Below, piece by piece: positions 35,108 through 44,351 of a DNA stretch of 64,000 nt (within the stretch, counting starts at the first letter, position 1; every line of letters begins with the position of its first letter). The notes under the pieces are model-generated. The model was given only the letters and a program-made list of their open reading frames with translations. It was not told where the DNA came from and did no database searches. The position numbers were made by a program, and so were the translations under genes. The stretch is from Bradyrhizobiaceae bacterium (lineage in GTDB: Bacteria > Pseudomonadota > Alphaproteobacteria > Rhizobiales > Xanthobacteraceae): positions 1 through 64,000 of the forward strand of contig RXJJ01000016.1 in the NCBI GenBank assembly GCA_003963145.1, read 5' to 3'.

Positions 35108-35184
35108 AGCAGCTTGGCCGTTCAGGCGTTTTCACGATGTCAGGCGTCGAGTTGCGGTTGTGCGACACGCCCGCAGCGCGCTGT

Positions 35185-35982
35185 TCAAAATCTTTTGTTT
35201 AGCCCGGCGCGGACAAGATTAAGAGCCGCCTTCCCCTCGGAATGAACGGAGCCAGCCGCGCCATAACCGATGTCGTAGTCGCGTTTTCCAAAATCGGTAT
35301 AGAGATATTCCACCTTGGTCGACCAGCCCGGCGCGAGTGAGTACTCAACGCCGCCGCCAGCGGCATAGCCAACGTGCCACGCCTCCTGACTTGCCTGGTG
35401 GGAAGGACCGAGCGGCACCTCCGGTGTTCCGCCCTGAATTCCGAGTTCGGAGACGTTGTGAAGGTATGCGACGCCGCCGGTCCCGTAGAGCAGCACGCGA
35501 TCGTAAACCCACCCGACCCGCACGCGCGTGGAGCCTAAGACGTCGATCGTGGTTTTTGAAGCGTATTGCGGGCCGGCATCCGAACCGGAGTAATTCGACT
35601 GCGACGTAACGGCTCCCCACATGAGGTCGGTTTCAATACCGATCAGGCCGGAGCCGATCTGTTTGTCGTAGCCGATTTCAAGACCAAGGAGATTGCCCGA
35701 CGTTGAATACTTCGCGTCCGGCCCTGTAAAAGTCGCCGGAGGGACGAATGCGGTATTGGTTATTCCAAGCAGCGCGCCGCCGGTGGTCATGGAATTGTTC
35801 GTGGTTGTGAGATCGCCCCAGGCATGACCGCCGATAAGGCCGATATGGAAACCGGTCCAGTCCGTACTCGAAGACGGGGGCGCATTCTGAAGGGCTGTCG
35901 GAAGTCGAAGGTCTGTGGCGTACGCGGCGGCGGACCACAACATACATAGCGATAGGAATACAGACTTGAACTGGCTACGCAT
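35185..35982 (-). CDS. Outer-membrane beta-barrel protein (Omp25/31-like porin family)
   Basis: 265-residue precursor with a signal peptide cleaved near residue 22 (AYA-TD) and an eight-strand barrel pattern. Typical features are WTGFHIGLIGGHAWG, GLEIGYDKQIGSGLIGIETD, GTGGVAYLH, VGYAAGGGVEYSLAPGWSTK, EYLYTDFG and a final VRAGLNKRF ending in Phe. Homologues are abundant surface proteins in Rhizobiales. Specific role unknown. Confidence 0.9.
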   Translation of the reverse strand: MRSQFKSVFLSLCMLWSAAAYATDLRLPTALQNAPPSSSTDWTGFHIGLIGGHAWGDLTTTNNSMTTGGALLGITNTAFVPPATFTGPDAKYSTSGNLLGLEIGYDKQIGSGLIGIETDLMWGAVTSQSNYSGSDAGPQYASKTTIDVLGSTRVRVGWVYDRVLLYGTGGVAYLHNVSELGIQGGTPEVPLGPSHQASQEAWHVGYAAGGGVEYSLAPGWSTKVEYLYTDFGKRDYDIGYGAAGSVHSEGKAALNLVRAGLNKRF

Positions 35983-36307
35983 GTGCTCACTTACAATTCG
36001 TCCTTCTTGATCATAGGCCGGCGTGGCAGCACAATCCGGGAGGCGAAGCCCATTTTGAGACGCATTTTTGCATCACACGTCGATTTCTCTCGCGTGTGCC
36101 GTGACGTTGAATGTGGCGAGGTGAACCAGACGGACAAATCGTCGGCGATCTCTGCCGCGTGCTCGAAAATCTTCATCCGGCTGCGTGGACTGAAAATGGG
36201 TGCGGCCAGCTTTGGGGAAAGCTGGCCGCGCGCGAACCGGTCCGGGACGGGGAGGGGTGGGGAGTGACCGGGCCGCGATTGTTATCCCTTCGATTCCTGC
36301 GTGATGC
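35983..36307. other. Intergenic region, no gene supported
   Basis: A reverse ORF of 61 codons (36176-35991) exists but lacks a ribosome site and family features. The right part (about 36245-36275) is a G-rich run next to the end of the BTLCP gene. No clear hairpin terminator. Confidence 0.4.
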
Positions 36308-36970
36308 TCAGCGCGAGCTTGCCGTCGCAACCGCGGGCCGCGAGTCGCCCAGCGACACCCACACATTAGGATCGCTTTGCGATTGCCGTTTCACGAAGCG
36401 GTAGCCGGTCTCGGTCCAGGCGACGACATCCTCGTTCTGGTTGTCGAGAATGAATTCGCCCTTGTCGGACTTCACCGTCAGGACCGCGTGGCCTTCGCCT
36501 TTCTTGTCGCGCACGACCGTGACCAGCAGCGCCTCGCGCGGCCATCCCGCATCGATCAGCATCTTGCGCTTCTGCAGGACGTAATCCTCGCAATCGCCGT
36601 AGCCGTCGGTCGGATACGACCATTTCTCGACGACGCCCCAGTGATCCATGTCGGTCAGCGGCTTCACATTCTCGTTGACCCAGCGGTTGACCCGAAGCAG
36701 ATCTTTCCAGGCCGCCTGCGTCATCACGATGTCGCGCGGCTGCGTCGGCCCGCCGCTGCAGTCGCCCGGATTGTCGTTGCAGAATTCCACCCAGCCGATC
36801 GGCGAACGTGTCGTCTCGCCGAGGCTGGCGTAGAGCACGCGCTGGTTCGCAGCCGCGGCCGGCATTGTATTGCTTGCGGCAAATGCCGCGGAGTTTGTCG
36901 TCATCAGGCCGGCAACGATCGCCAGACCCGCTGCGCGAAGATTTGCCGCCTTTCCACCGTTGAAAAACAT
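36308..36970 (-). CDS. Bacterial transglutaminase-like cysteine proteinase (BTLCP)
   Basis: 220-residue secreted protein of the BTLCP family. The signal peptide ends near residue 31 (AFA-AS). The triad is clear: Cys127 (GDCEDYV), His161 (GHAVLTV), Asp176 (ILDNQ). LapG-type members release surface adhesins under c-di-GMP control, but this shorter protein has no LapD/LapA-like neighbours here, so its target is unknown. It could also process a periplasmic peptide. Confidence 0.88.
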   Translation of the reverse strand: MFFNGGKAANLRAAGLAIVAGLMTTNSAAFAASNTMPAAAANQRVLYASLGETTRSPIGWVEFCNDNPGDCSGGPTQPRDIVMTQAAWKDLLRVNRWVNENVKPLTDMDHWGVVEKWSYPTDGYGDCEDYVLQKRKMLIDAGWPREALLVTVVRDKKGEGHAVLTVKSDKGEFILDNQNEDVVAWTETGYRFVKRQSQSDPNVWVSLGDSRPAVATASSR

Positions 36971-37370
36971 TGTGGCCCCCGTTTTTTTTGTTGGGCCATG
37001 TTTCTCACGCAGGATTTTCGCCGCGGCTAAGTTGGCTCACGACAATTGAAGCAATTGAAATTCAAACTCGACGGATTGCCGAAAGGGATTTGAAACCATC
37101 GTCTTTTGAAATGTTGATTTGCGCGATCGATTCAAATTTTATCTATTTTCCGCCATCGCCTTGATCGGCCTGTCATTCGACAGGAGGTTGCCTGCCCGCC
37201 GGCGCGCAACTCAGGGCGCCCGCAACGGTAAAACACCGCCTTCATCGCAACGATACCGCCTTGTCCGGCCTGAAAAATCGCAAATCGCTAACCTCGCGCA
37301 TTTACCGGCTGGTGACGATAGAATTGATTCCGCACCATCGACAAAAAAATCAAACACGCAGGGAGCGCTT
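36971..37370. other. Divergent intergenic region BTLCP / cupin
   Basis: AT-rich for this genome between 37010 and 37160 (many TTGAAA/CAATTGAAA words), a likely site for two divergent promoters. The frame running through it toward the cupin has no ribosome site before 37371. No RNA fold or terminator recognised. Confidence 0.4.
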
Positions 37371-37997
37371 ATGAGGTCCATTTTTCCGGGATTTTTGACG
37401 GGGTTTTGTATTCTGGTCGCAGGCGGCGCCCACGCGCAGACCCGCGTCAACCCCACCGATCCGCAGCCGACCTGCACGATGTGTCCGGGGACGCATATCC
37501 CGGCGCAGGAGCTGGAGAGCTATACGAAGAAGGCTCTGGCGGAAAAGCTTCTCGACCAGCAGGTGCGCGACATCGATATCGGCAAGGCCCATATCGGCAT
37601 CGGCATGGTGCATCGCGGCAAGCTGGACAAGCCGTCGCCGAATTCAGTGGCGGAGCACGACCAGATCAGCGAGGTCTATCATGTGATCTCGGGAGCGGCG
37701 ACGCTGGTGCTGGGCCCCGATATCGTCAACCGGCAGCGGCGCCCCGCAACCATGCGGACCGTGGTGGAGTTCAACGGCCCCGGCAACAACGGCAGCGAGG
37801 TCAAGGATGGCATCGCCTACGACATCAAGGCCGGCGATGTGGTCGTGATCCCCGCCGGCACCGGACACTGGTTCACCAGGATCGACGATCACATCGATTA
37901 CCTGATGATACGTATCGATCCGGACAAGGTGACGCCGCTGAAAAGCGAGGCCCAGTCGAAGGACTATCTGTCCAAGCCCGCGCCGCAGGGAGACTAG
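37371..37997 (+). CDS. Secreted cupin-domain protein
   Basis: 208-residue precursor with signal peptide (cleavage near AHA-Q, residue 22) and a single cupin barrel. Metal-type residues occur in AEHDQISEVYHVISGAATLV (His, Glu, His pattern) and in the second motif PAGTGHWFTRI. CTMCPG near the N-terminus of the mature protein offers two cysteines. GGGAGCG precedes ATG 37371. Probably a periplasmic metal-binding cupin; reaction unknown. Confidence 0.82.
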   Translation: MRSIFPGFLTGFCILVAGGAHAQTRVNPTDPQPTCTMCPGTHIPAQELESYTKKALAEKLLDQQVRDIDIGKAHIGIGMVHRGKLDKPSPNSVAEHDQISEVYHVISGAATLVLGPDIVNRQRRPATMRTVVEFNGPGNNGSEVKDGIAYDIKAGDVVVIPAGTGHWFTRIDDHIDYLMIRIDPDKVTPLKSEAQSKDYLSKPAPQGD

Positions 37998-38012
37998 GGC
38001 GGGCAAAGGCGG

Positions 38013-38630
38013 TCAGCGGGCGGTGACGTTCTCTTCGACCGTTTCGCTAGCCTGAGGATGGGAAAACTCGATGGCGAAGCCTTCCTCAAGATGACGCACG
38101 ACCCGCGCCGGCACCTTGCCGAGCACGACGTGATCACCGACCAGGGGCTTCATTTCCGCCGACACGGCGGCGCCGGACAGCGACAGGTCGATGATGCGGC
38201 AGGGCATCTCGCGGCCATTGTCCAGCCGCAGCCAGGACATCGGATTGCGCGGCACGACGCGGTCGTGGCGGCGGTCTTCCGGCAGGTTCAGGATCTGGCG
38301 GTTGGCGAGCCATGTCAGCTGGGCGGCGAGCTTCTCGCGCTTGCGCGGCGTCGCGCCGACCGTCATGGCAAAGCCGTTGTCGAGCAAGCGCGTGATCTTG
38401 CCTTCGACGCGGCCGATATGATCGAGATAGGCGACGACCCGTTCGCCGACATTGCCGATGCCGGGTGCCAGCAGCGCGAGGCCGCCCGGCGACATGTTGA
38501 TCACCTGACAGGGATATTCGCGCCGGTCGGAGAGCATGTAGCGCCCGAGCAGATGGACTTTCACCCGCTGGAAGCGCCTGCGTTCCTCTGCCGCCGGATG
38601 ATGAACTGGATTTTTTTGGGGTAACGCCAT
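38013..38630 (-). CDS. Tandem PilZ-domain protein (c-di-GMP binding)
   Basis: 205-residue cytoplasmic protein with two PilZ domains. The first (about 17-105) has RRRFQR followed by NMSPGG. The second (about 118-200) has RHDRVVPR and DLSLSG. Both carry the arginine and D/N-X-S-X-X-G motifs that grip c-di-GMP, so both may bind it. Links to motility, cellulose or adhesion are typical of PilZ proteins, but none are encoded beside it. Confidence 0.87.
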   Translation of the reverse strand: MALPQKNPVHHPAAEERRRFQRVKVHLLGRYMLSDRREYPCQVINMSPGGLALLAPGIGNVGERVVAYLDHIGRVEGKITRLLDNGFAMTVGATPRKREKLAAQLTWLANRQILNLPEDRRHDRVVPRNPMSWLRLDNGREMPCRIIDLSLSGAAVSAEMKPLVGDHVVLGKVPARVVRHLEEGFAIEFSHPQASETVEENVTAR

Positions 38631-38796
38631 CTCACGCCGGTCAACGGAGGTTGTCGGTATGGACGAACCATAGGGTTGACAGGGTTAACGCCGCGTTAGC
38701 GGTATCGCGCCAGTAGCGCCGAGTGTCCTCTTATTGGCTTAATGGAAACAAGAGAAGATATCCGCCGCAATCAATGCCTGTACGCGGTGGCCATCA

Positions 38797-39480
38797 ATGA
38801 GCAATGGACGATTTTTGCGATCCTTGTTTCTGGGTATTTTTATAACGCCGTTAGCGGGATACCTCGGTGTGTTGACGATGCCGGCAGTAGCTCTTGCCTG
38901 GCTATTTTCTCTGGTTGTGCTGCTGATATCAGGAGCTTTAAAAGCCGCCATCGTGCAGCTTGCCATGCCAGCGCTGGAAGGCGCTTGGTATGCTTGGCCG
39001 GTTACGGTCTTTCTGCTTCCGATCGCTACGCTCATCTTTCGCTCGGCAAACTCCTGGCTGATGGTCCTGTATGCAGGTCTTGGCGCCACGGGCGGGATAG
39101 CAAGCGTTTATCTGCTGAGCTTGACGCAAGGCTCCTTGATAAGCAGCGCGAGCCGATCCGGTCTTGTCGTAGCTGGAGGATTTTCAGGAGCGGTTCTTGG
39201 GCTGCTATTCGGCTACATGATCTGGCGTTTGGACAGAAACATTCCCGAACAAAGCGCAGCACCCAGTACGACTTGGACGTCTGTCTGGAGGCTCGGTCTC
39301 TTGCTAAGTTGCTGTTTTTTGATCGCTGCCGGTGGGTACCTATTCAGTACTTCCGATAAGCAATCTGGCCCCGACGCCATGACAGGCTGCGGAGCCAATA
39401 CTCTGAGATTAAGCGCGGACGATCATTCATCTGAGGCGGTGTTGCACCGATTCATGTGCTCTCGATCGAGTTCGCGGTAG
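38797..39480 (+). CDS. Multi-pass membrane protein of unknown function
   Basis: 227-residue protein with about five membrane helices (for example SLFLGIFITPLAGYLGVL, AWLFSLVVLLISGALKAAIV, AGGFSGAVLGLLFGYMIW). Base composition is lower in GC than its neighbours. The polar C-terminus (CGANTLRLSADD) may be exposed. The start is uncertain. No family recognised; it ends 2 bases before the convergent PAS gene. Confidence 0.6.
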   Translation: MSNGRFLRSLFLGIFITPLAGYLGVLTMPAVALAWLFSLVVLLISGALKAAIVQLAMPALEGAWYAWPVTVFLLPIATLIFRSANSWLMVLYAGLGATGGIASVYLLSLTQGSLISSASRSGLVVAGGFSGAVLGLLFGYMIWRLDRNIPEQSAAPSTTWTSVWRLGLLLSCCFLIAAGGYLFSTSDKQSGPDAMTGCGANTLRLSADDHSSEAVLHRFMCSRSSSR

Positions 39481-39482
39481 AT

Positions 39483-40037
39483 TCAGCGCAGTCCCTCATA
39501 GACGGTGAGGCCACGCACGATGGCCCATTTGCGGATGGCGCGAGGGCCGCGCAGCCGCTCGTCGTGGATATGACGCCACGATGTCAGCGCCAGATCGCGG
39601 AGCGTGCCGCGCCTGTCCTCGAACGGTGCGAGCAGGCCGGTGAGGCTGAGCGGGGTGTGCGCGCGATTGCTGAAGGGCAGGAGCAGCAATTCGAGATGCA
39701 CAATCTCGCCCTCGCTGGTGTCGGCGGTGACGCCGGCGACGGTCGGGAGCGTTTCCTCCGCGACGATGCCCAGAATGTCCTCGATCTCGTGGCGGCTGTC
39801 GACGCCGAACAGCGAGACGAAGTCGCGGCCCTTGATATCGAACCCGAACAGAGCGCAGGTCCGTGTGCCCGCGACGCGAAACGGGTAACCCGCCGCCGGA
39901 TCGTAGGACAGCACGAAGATGTCGCCGAGCAGGTGCCGCACGCCTTCCGGCGCGAGACTGCTGCGGTCGGGAGCGGTTTCATCCCCCCGTGCTTTGTCCC
40001 AATAGGCGAAGAATTCGCGGTTCGACGGATGCTTCAT
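39483..40037 (-). CDS. PAS_5-family PAS-domain protein
   Basis: 184-residue stand-alone PAS-type protein of the alphaproteobacterial PAS_5 family. Typical parts are NREFFAYWDKARG, APEGVRHLLGDIFVLSYDPA, YPFRVAGTRTCALFG and the late LLAPFEDRR. It has no output domain and probably senses or binds a partner. Ligand and pathway unknown. Confidence 0.85.
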   Translation of the reverse strand: MKHPSNREFFAYWDKARGDETAPDRSSLAPEGVRHLLGDIFVLSYDPAAGYPFRVAGTRTCALFGFDIKGRDFVSLFGVDSRHEIEDILGIVAEETLPTVAGVTADTSEGEIVHLELLLLPFSNRAHTPLSLTGLLAPFEDRRGTLRDLALTSWRHIHDERLRGPRAIRKWAIVRGLTVYEGLR

Positions 40038-40601
40038 TCACTGACGTCCCTGACCGTCGCGGCCCTGCAAGGGACAGTTCTGTCCCGCTTTTGGCCGTGC
40101 CGGTCCCCTTTCTGGTTGTGCGTGAAGAGGGGTGCAGCGTCCATGCCGTTGTGGGCTTTGCGGCTGAAACTGCACGGGTTTGTGTCGTTAACGTTAAATT
40201 AACTATGGCGTTGCGCGAACCCGTAGAGCGGGTAGTGTCCGGTTACTCCAGATCGCGGGCCTTCTCTCCAGTGGGATCGCGATCCAAGGTTGAAGGTGAT
40301 AGCCGAGGCATTTTGCGGCACGGTGCAAGTCGAACGGCAGCGTGACCGACGCGTCGAACAGGTGGCGAAAAAGAGCTGGCTGAAAACAGTTGGCCCAAAG
40401 AAGTTGGCCGGTGTGCGGGGAGGGGTGGTGTTGTCCCGGCACAGATGGACCGCTCGATGAAAAGGAAGGACTTTTGTCCTTCCTTTTTTCGTTTCACGGC
40501 AGGCGACAGCTTGCGCCGCAGCGAAAATGCCGTATCTCAACGGTCATAGCCTGCATGACGCCATCCAGGCGGTGACTGGAATCTGCCCCTTGGATGCTCC
40601 C
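40038..40601. other. Long intergenic region with a terminator, possible non-coding RNA
   Basis: No protein gene is convincing before the rhomboid start. A possible promoter (TTGTGT 40180-40185, 17 bases, CTATGG 40203-40208) precedes a structured stretch with hairpins ACCCG-TAGAG-CGGGT (about 40219) and GATCGCG...CGCGATC (40252-40282). The stretch ends at the strong terminator at 40461-40489. A transcript of about 270 bases is possible; no known RNA family was recognised. Confidence 0.35.
40461..40489 (+). terminator. Rho-independent terminator
   Basis: AAAGGAAGGAC-TTTT-GTCCTTCCTTT is a perfect 11-bp stem, followed by three more T residues. There is no forward protein gene upstream for 1 kb except the 38797 ORF, so it may end an unannotated RNA. 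Confidence 0.8.
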
Positions 40602-41375
40602 GTGAACACTCCCTCGAACGGCCCATATGACGAGGCGCCGAAGATCGCCCGTGAGCCGATCCTGATGCTGCCCGGCGCCATGACGGCGCTTCTGGTGCTG
40701 ATGTTCGGCATTCACGGCATCCGCGCGCTCCTGCCGCCGGGTCTCGATCAGGAAGTGATCTGGACCTTCGGGTTTGTGCCGGCGCGCTATTCCGCCAGCG
40801 TCATGCCGAATGCCTTTCCAGGCGGCGTCGGCGCCGATATCTGGACTTTCCTGACCTATTCGCTGTTGCATGCCGATCTCGCCCATATCGGCTTCAACAT
40901 GCTCTGGATGCTGCCCTTCGGCAGCGCGCTGGCGCGGCGCTTCGGCGCGGCGCGCTTCTTTTTGTTTCTCGCGCTGACGGCGATCGCGGGCGCCGTTGCC
41001 CATCTTGTCAGTCATCCGGGAGAAGTGGCGCCGATGATCGGCGCATCGGCGGCGGTGTCGGGCGCGATGGCCGCCGCCATCCGCTTCGCGTTTCAGCGAG
41101 GCAGTTTTCTGTCGTTGCGGCGGGGCGACGCCGAGGCGGCCTCGCGCGTTCCGGCGCTGCCCTTGTCGCGTGCGCTGCGAAACGGCCGCGTGCTTGCTTT
41201 TCTCGGCATCTGGTTCGGCCTGAATTTCATCACCGGGATCGGCGCGATCGCGGTCGGCACCAACGTGCAAAGCATTGCCTGGCAAGCCCATATCGGCGGT
41301 TTCCTGGCCGGCCTCTTTCTGTTTTCGCTGTTCGATCCGGTGCCGCAGGTTTTGCCTTCGGATCGTGACGCCTAA
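40602..41375 (+). CDS. Rhomboid family intramembrane serine protease
   Basis: 257-residue membrane protease with about six helices. The catalytic Ser is in IGASAAVSGAMAA and the His in WQAHIGGFLAG. HADLAHIGFNMLWMLPFGSA matches the conserved loop-helix region with its H-X-N-like motif. The GTG at 40602 (VNTPSNGPYDEAPKI) is preferred because the family starts shortly before REPILMLPG; an ATG at 40527 in the same frame is the alternative. It would cleave membrane proteins within helices; substrates unknown. Confidence 0.87.
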   Translation: MNTPSNGPYDEAPKIAREPILMLPGAMTALLVLMFGIHGIRALLPPGLDQEVIWTFGFVPARYSASVMPNAFPGGVGADIWTFLTYSLLHADLAHIGFNMLWMLPFGSALARRFGAARFFLFLALTAIAGAVAHLVSHPGEVAPMIGASAAVSGAMAAAIRFAFQRGSFLSLRRGDAEAASRVPALPLSRALRNGRVLAFLGIWFGLNFITGIGAIAVGTNVQSIAWQAHIGGFLAGLFLFSLFDPVPQVLPSDRDA

Positions 41376-41530
41376 ATTTAAGGCGGGATGCAGCCGCTTG
41401 CGGACGGCCCGGCTTTGATCCATCATCGCTTGTCTATGGCGCGAAACAAAACTCGCGCACGCGTGTTTCCTTAGGTTGCCTAATTCAATCACCGCGCATC
41501 GAACGACGCGGTTGCTTCGGGGAGACGGTC

Positions 41531-41959
41531 ATGACAGTGCAGACAATTCTCGATACCAAAGGACACGATATCGTCAGCGTGCCGTCGGACGCGACGCTGA
41601 ACGAGGTCGTCAAGATCTTAAGCGAACGCAGGATCGGCGCGGTGCTGGTGATGAAGAGCGGCCGCATCGAGGGCATCGTGTCCGAGCGCGACATCGTGCG
41701 CGTGCTCGGCCAGCGCGGCGCCAAGGTGCTGGACGAGCCCGTCAGCGAGACGATGACGCGCAAGGTCGTCACCTGTAGGCAGGCCGACACCGCCGCCGCC
41801 ATCATGGAAAAGATGACGATCGGAAAATTCCGTCATCTTCCCGTGGTCGAGAACGACAGGGTGGTCGGATTGATCTCGATCGGCGATATCGTGAAATTCC
41901 GTGTGCGCGAATACGAGCACGAGCAGGAATCGCTGCGCGAATACATCAAGACGGCGTAG
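41531..41959 (+). CDS. CBS-domain protein
   Basis: 142-residue protein made of two CBS repeats (about 8-65 and 75-130). Marks are VLVMKSGRIEGIVSERDIVR and LPVVENDRVVGLISIGDIVK. Such pairs bind adenine nucleotides and act as energy sensors. The C-terminal helix (EYEHEQESLREYIKTA) is acidic. GGGGAGACGG precedes ATG 41531. No output domain is fused. Confidence 0.9.
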   Translation: MTVQTILDTKGHDIVSVPSDATLNEVVKILSERRIGAVLVMKSGRIEGIVSERDIVRVLGQRGAKVLDEPVSETMTRKVVTCRQADTAAAIMEKMTIGKFRHLPVVENDRVVGLISIGDIVKFRVREYEHEQESLREYIKTA

Positions 41960-41977
41960 GCAAGACGGAGCGACCGT

Positions 41978-43009
41978 TTACGTCTCGATGCCCTGATTGG
42001 TGCCCGGCAGCTGACTGATCGTCGGGCTGAGCACGTTCAAGACTTCCTGAATCGATTCGATGCTGCGCTCGGCGGCGCGAGCCCCGTGCGCGATGCACTC
42101 CTCGGCACGGTGGAAATCGAACCAGCCGATGCGTCCCACGCGCGGCGAGATCAGGACATCGGGCGGATCGCCGGCTAGACGCGCGCGGGTGATGCGATCC
42201 TGCATGATGTTGAAGGCCTCCACCATCACGGTCGAGATGCCGGGCCGTCCCGCGGCTCCGAAGAATTCACGCTTCACGGTTTTTTCCGCCGAGAAGAACT
42301 TTCCAAGGCCGCGCTTTTCGATCGACATTTCCGTGACGCTTTCGGTCTCCTCGCCGGTGCCGTGCGCCGTGATGATGGTGCCATGTCCGGACACATCGGT
42401 GGAAACGTTGCAGGCGATCACGATTTCTGCGCCGAGTGCGCGCGCCGCCGACACCGGAACGGGGTTGACCAGCGCGCCATCCACCAGCCAGCGATTGCCG
42501 ACGAGAACAGGCGCGAAAATGCCGGGGAGCGCGTAGGACGCGCGCATCGCGTCGACAAGCCGGCCATGCGTCATCCAGATTTCATGTCCGGTTTTCACTT
42601 CGGTGCCCACCGCGGCGAATTTCAGCGGCAGGGTTTCGATCCTGGTGCTGCCAAAGGTGGCGTTGAGCTGCGAGGCCAGCTTGTCGCCGCCGATCAGTCC
42701 CGAGCCGTTGAGCTGGATGTCGAGATAACCGAAAACATTCTTCGGCATCAGTCCGCGTGCCCAATCCTCGAAGGCATCGAGATGACCGGCCGCGTAGGAG
42801 CCGCCCACCACCGCGCCGATCGAGGTACCGACCACGATATCCGGCACGATGCCGCTGGCGAGCAGGGTGCGCAGAATGCCGATATGGGAGAAACCGCGTG
42901 CCGCGCCGCCGCCGAGCGCGAGGCCGATTTTCGGCCGCCGAAACACCTGCGGCTCGGCCTTGCCCGCTCCGTTTGTCGCGCCATTGCTTCGGTTGAGGCC
43001 GAATCCCAT
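41978..43009 (-). CDS. Patatin-like phospholipase (RssA-type)
   Basis: 343-residue serine hydrolase. It has the oxyanion motif GLALGGGAARGFSHIG (about 29-44), nucleophile GTSIG (Ser63) and catalytic Asp177 in WLVDGALVNPVP. A Ser-Asp dyad of this kind hydrolyses acyl lipids. Family members are cytoplasmic or membrane-associated; the physiological lipid is unknown. ATG 43009 (MGFGLNRS) is chosen; the longer frame to 43192 has a non-homologous leader. Confidence 0.87.
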   Translation of the reverse strand: MGFGLNRSNGATNGAGKAEPQVFRRPKIGLALGGGAARGFSHIGILRTLLASGIVPDIVVGTSIGAVVGGSYAAGHLDAFEDWARGLMPKNVFGYLDIQLNGSGLIGGDKLASQLNATFGSTRIETLPLKFAAVGTEVKTGHEIWMTHGRLVDAMRASYALPGIFAPVLVGNRWLVDGALVNPVPVSAARALGAEIVIACNVSTDVSGHGTIITAHGTGEETESVTEMSIEKRGLGKFFSAEKTVKREFFGAAGRPGISTVMVEAFNIMQDRITRARLAGDPPDVLISPRVGRIGWFDFHRAEECIAHGARAAERSIESIQEVLNVLSPTISQLPGTNQGIET

Positions 43010-43293
43010 GAAGTTCTCAAGCAAAAGCCGGTCTCCTGCAGTCGCCGCGTAGCCGCTCAGGGGCAGCGGTGCCTCTTCTGCGCTTCGATGATTATACCAT
43101 CGCGGACGCAGGCGCTCGTCTGTCGGTGGAAATGAATTGTGAGCTTGGTTGATGAATGTGACTGAAGCACGGCCCTTTTCCACAGCCGGCATGCCGTGCG
43201 GTGGCGAAATCGGGTTTTGCGGCTGTCATCACGAACCTTAACAAGAGCTGCACGAGGCTTGAATTCGCCGCGTTTTCGGTGAAAAACGCACAT

Positions 43294-44340
43294 ATGATTG
43301 GTCCCGGATATGGCAAGGCGGTGTCGAAATATGCCGCACGTCTGGCATGCGCCCTTGCGCTGGTGTGGCTGGCCGGGCCGCTGACGCCGCAAAGCGCGTC
43401 GGCGCAGTTCTTTACCGACCGTCCGCCGCCGGTTCCACCGGCCTCCGTGCCCGAAGCACCAACCCCGTCCGGCCCGGCCATCAGCCTTGCGCCGTCCAAT
43501 GGCGGCAACGTGATTCCTCCGGGCCTGCCGCCCACGCTGACCCAGCCGCCGGTCGCGGCGGTTCCCGTGCCGCCCGGGTCGGGACAGGGCACGCTCACCC
43601 TGTCGGCGCGCTTCGGTAAGGACATGCCGCTGGTGAATGGCGGCTTGATCTGGCGGGTCTATTCCGCCCAGCCGGCTGCCAACGGACAGTTCCAGCTCAT
43701 CCGCGAGGATCGCAACCCGACGCCGACCATCCCGCTGCCGCCGGGCAATTATGTGGTTCACGTCAGCTTCGGTCTGGTCGGCGGCGTCCGCACGGTGACG
43801 ATGCGGCAGGAGAATGTGCGCGAGACCTTCGATCTTCCCGCCGGCGGACTCCGTCTCGAGGGCCGCGTCGGCGCATCGAAAATCCCGCAGGGCCAGATCA
43901 CGTTCTCGATCTATCGCGGCAGTCAGTTCGAACTCAGCGAGCGCGCGCCGCTCGCGCAGAACGTCGCGGCGGGTGACGTCATGCTGGTGCCCGAGGGCAC
44001 CTATTATCTCGTCTCGAACTATGGTGACGCCAATTCGGTGGTGCGTTCGGACATTCGCGTGCAGACCGGCAAGCTCACCGACGTCGTTGTCACCCATCGT
44101 GCCGCAGTCATCACCCTCAAGCTGGTTAGCGACAATGGCGGCGAGGCGCTCGCCAACACCGCTTGGTCCGTGATTACGCCGGCCGGCGACGTCATCAAGG
44201 AATCGATCGGCGCATTCCCGCGCGTGGTGCTGGCCGAGGGCGAATACCGCGCCATCGCCAAGAACGAGGGCAAGGTGTTCGAGCGGCCCTTCAACGTCAC
44301 CAACGGCGTCGATGGCGAAGTGGAAGTCATCGCGCGCTAG
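43294..44340 (+). CDS. Secreted proline-rich protein with repeated beta domains
   Basis: 348-residue precursor. The signal peptide ends near residue 37 (SASA-Q). A proline-rich linker (RPPPVPPASVPEAPTP) follows, then repeated beta modules with the pattern GNYVVHVSFG / GTYYLVSNYG / GEYRAIAKNEG, reminiscent of carboxypeptidase-regulatory or PEGA-like folds. Likely periplasmic and structural. The start is uncertain, with a GTG at 43201 in frame. Function unknown. Confidence 0.75.
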   Translation: MIGPGYGKAVSKYAARLACALALVWLAGPLTPQSASAQFFTDRPPPVPPASVPEAPTPSGPAISLAPSNGGNVIPPGLPPTLTQPPVAAVPVPPGSGQGTLTLSARFGKDMPLVNGGLIWRVYSAQPAANGQFQLIREDRNPTPTIPLPPGNYVVHVSFGLVGGVRTVTMRQENVRETFDLPAGGLRLEGRVGASKIPQGQITFSIYRGSQFELSERAPLAQNVAAGDVMLVPEGTYYLVSNYGDANSVVRSDIRVQTGKLTDVVVTHRAAVITLKLVSDNGGEALANTAWSVITPAGDVIKESIGAFPRVVLAEGEYRAIAKNEGKVFERPFNVTNGVDGEVEVIAR

Positions 44341-44351
44341 CGCCTTTCGAA

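Noticed and set aside
35991..36176. 61-codon reverse ORF upstream of the outer-membrane barrel
   Set aside because: No ribosome site, no recognisable fold and low-complexity codon use; not enough to call a gene.
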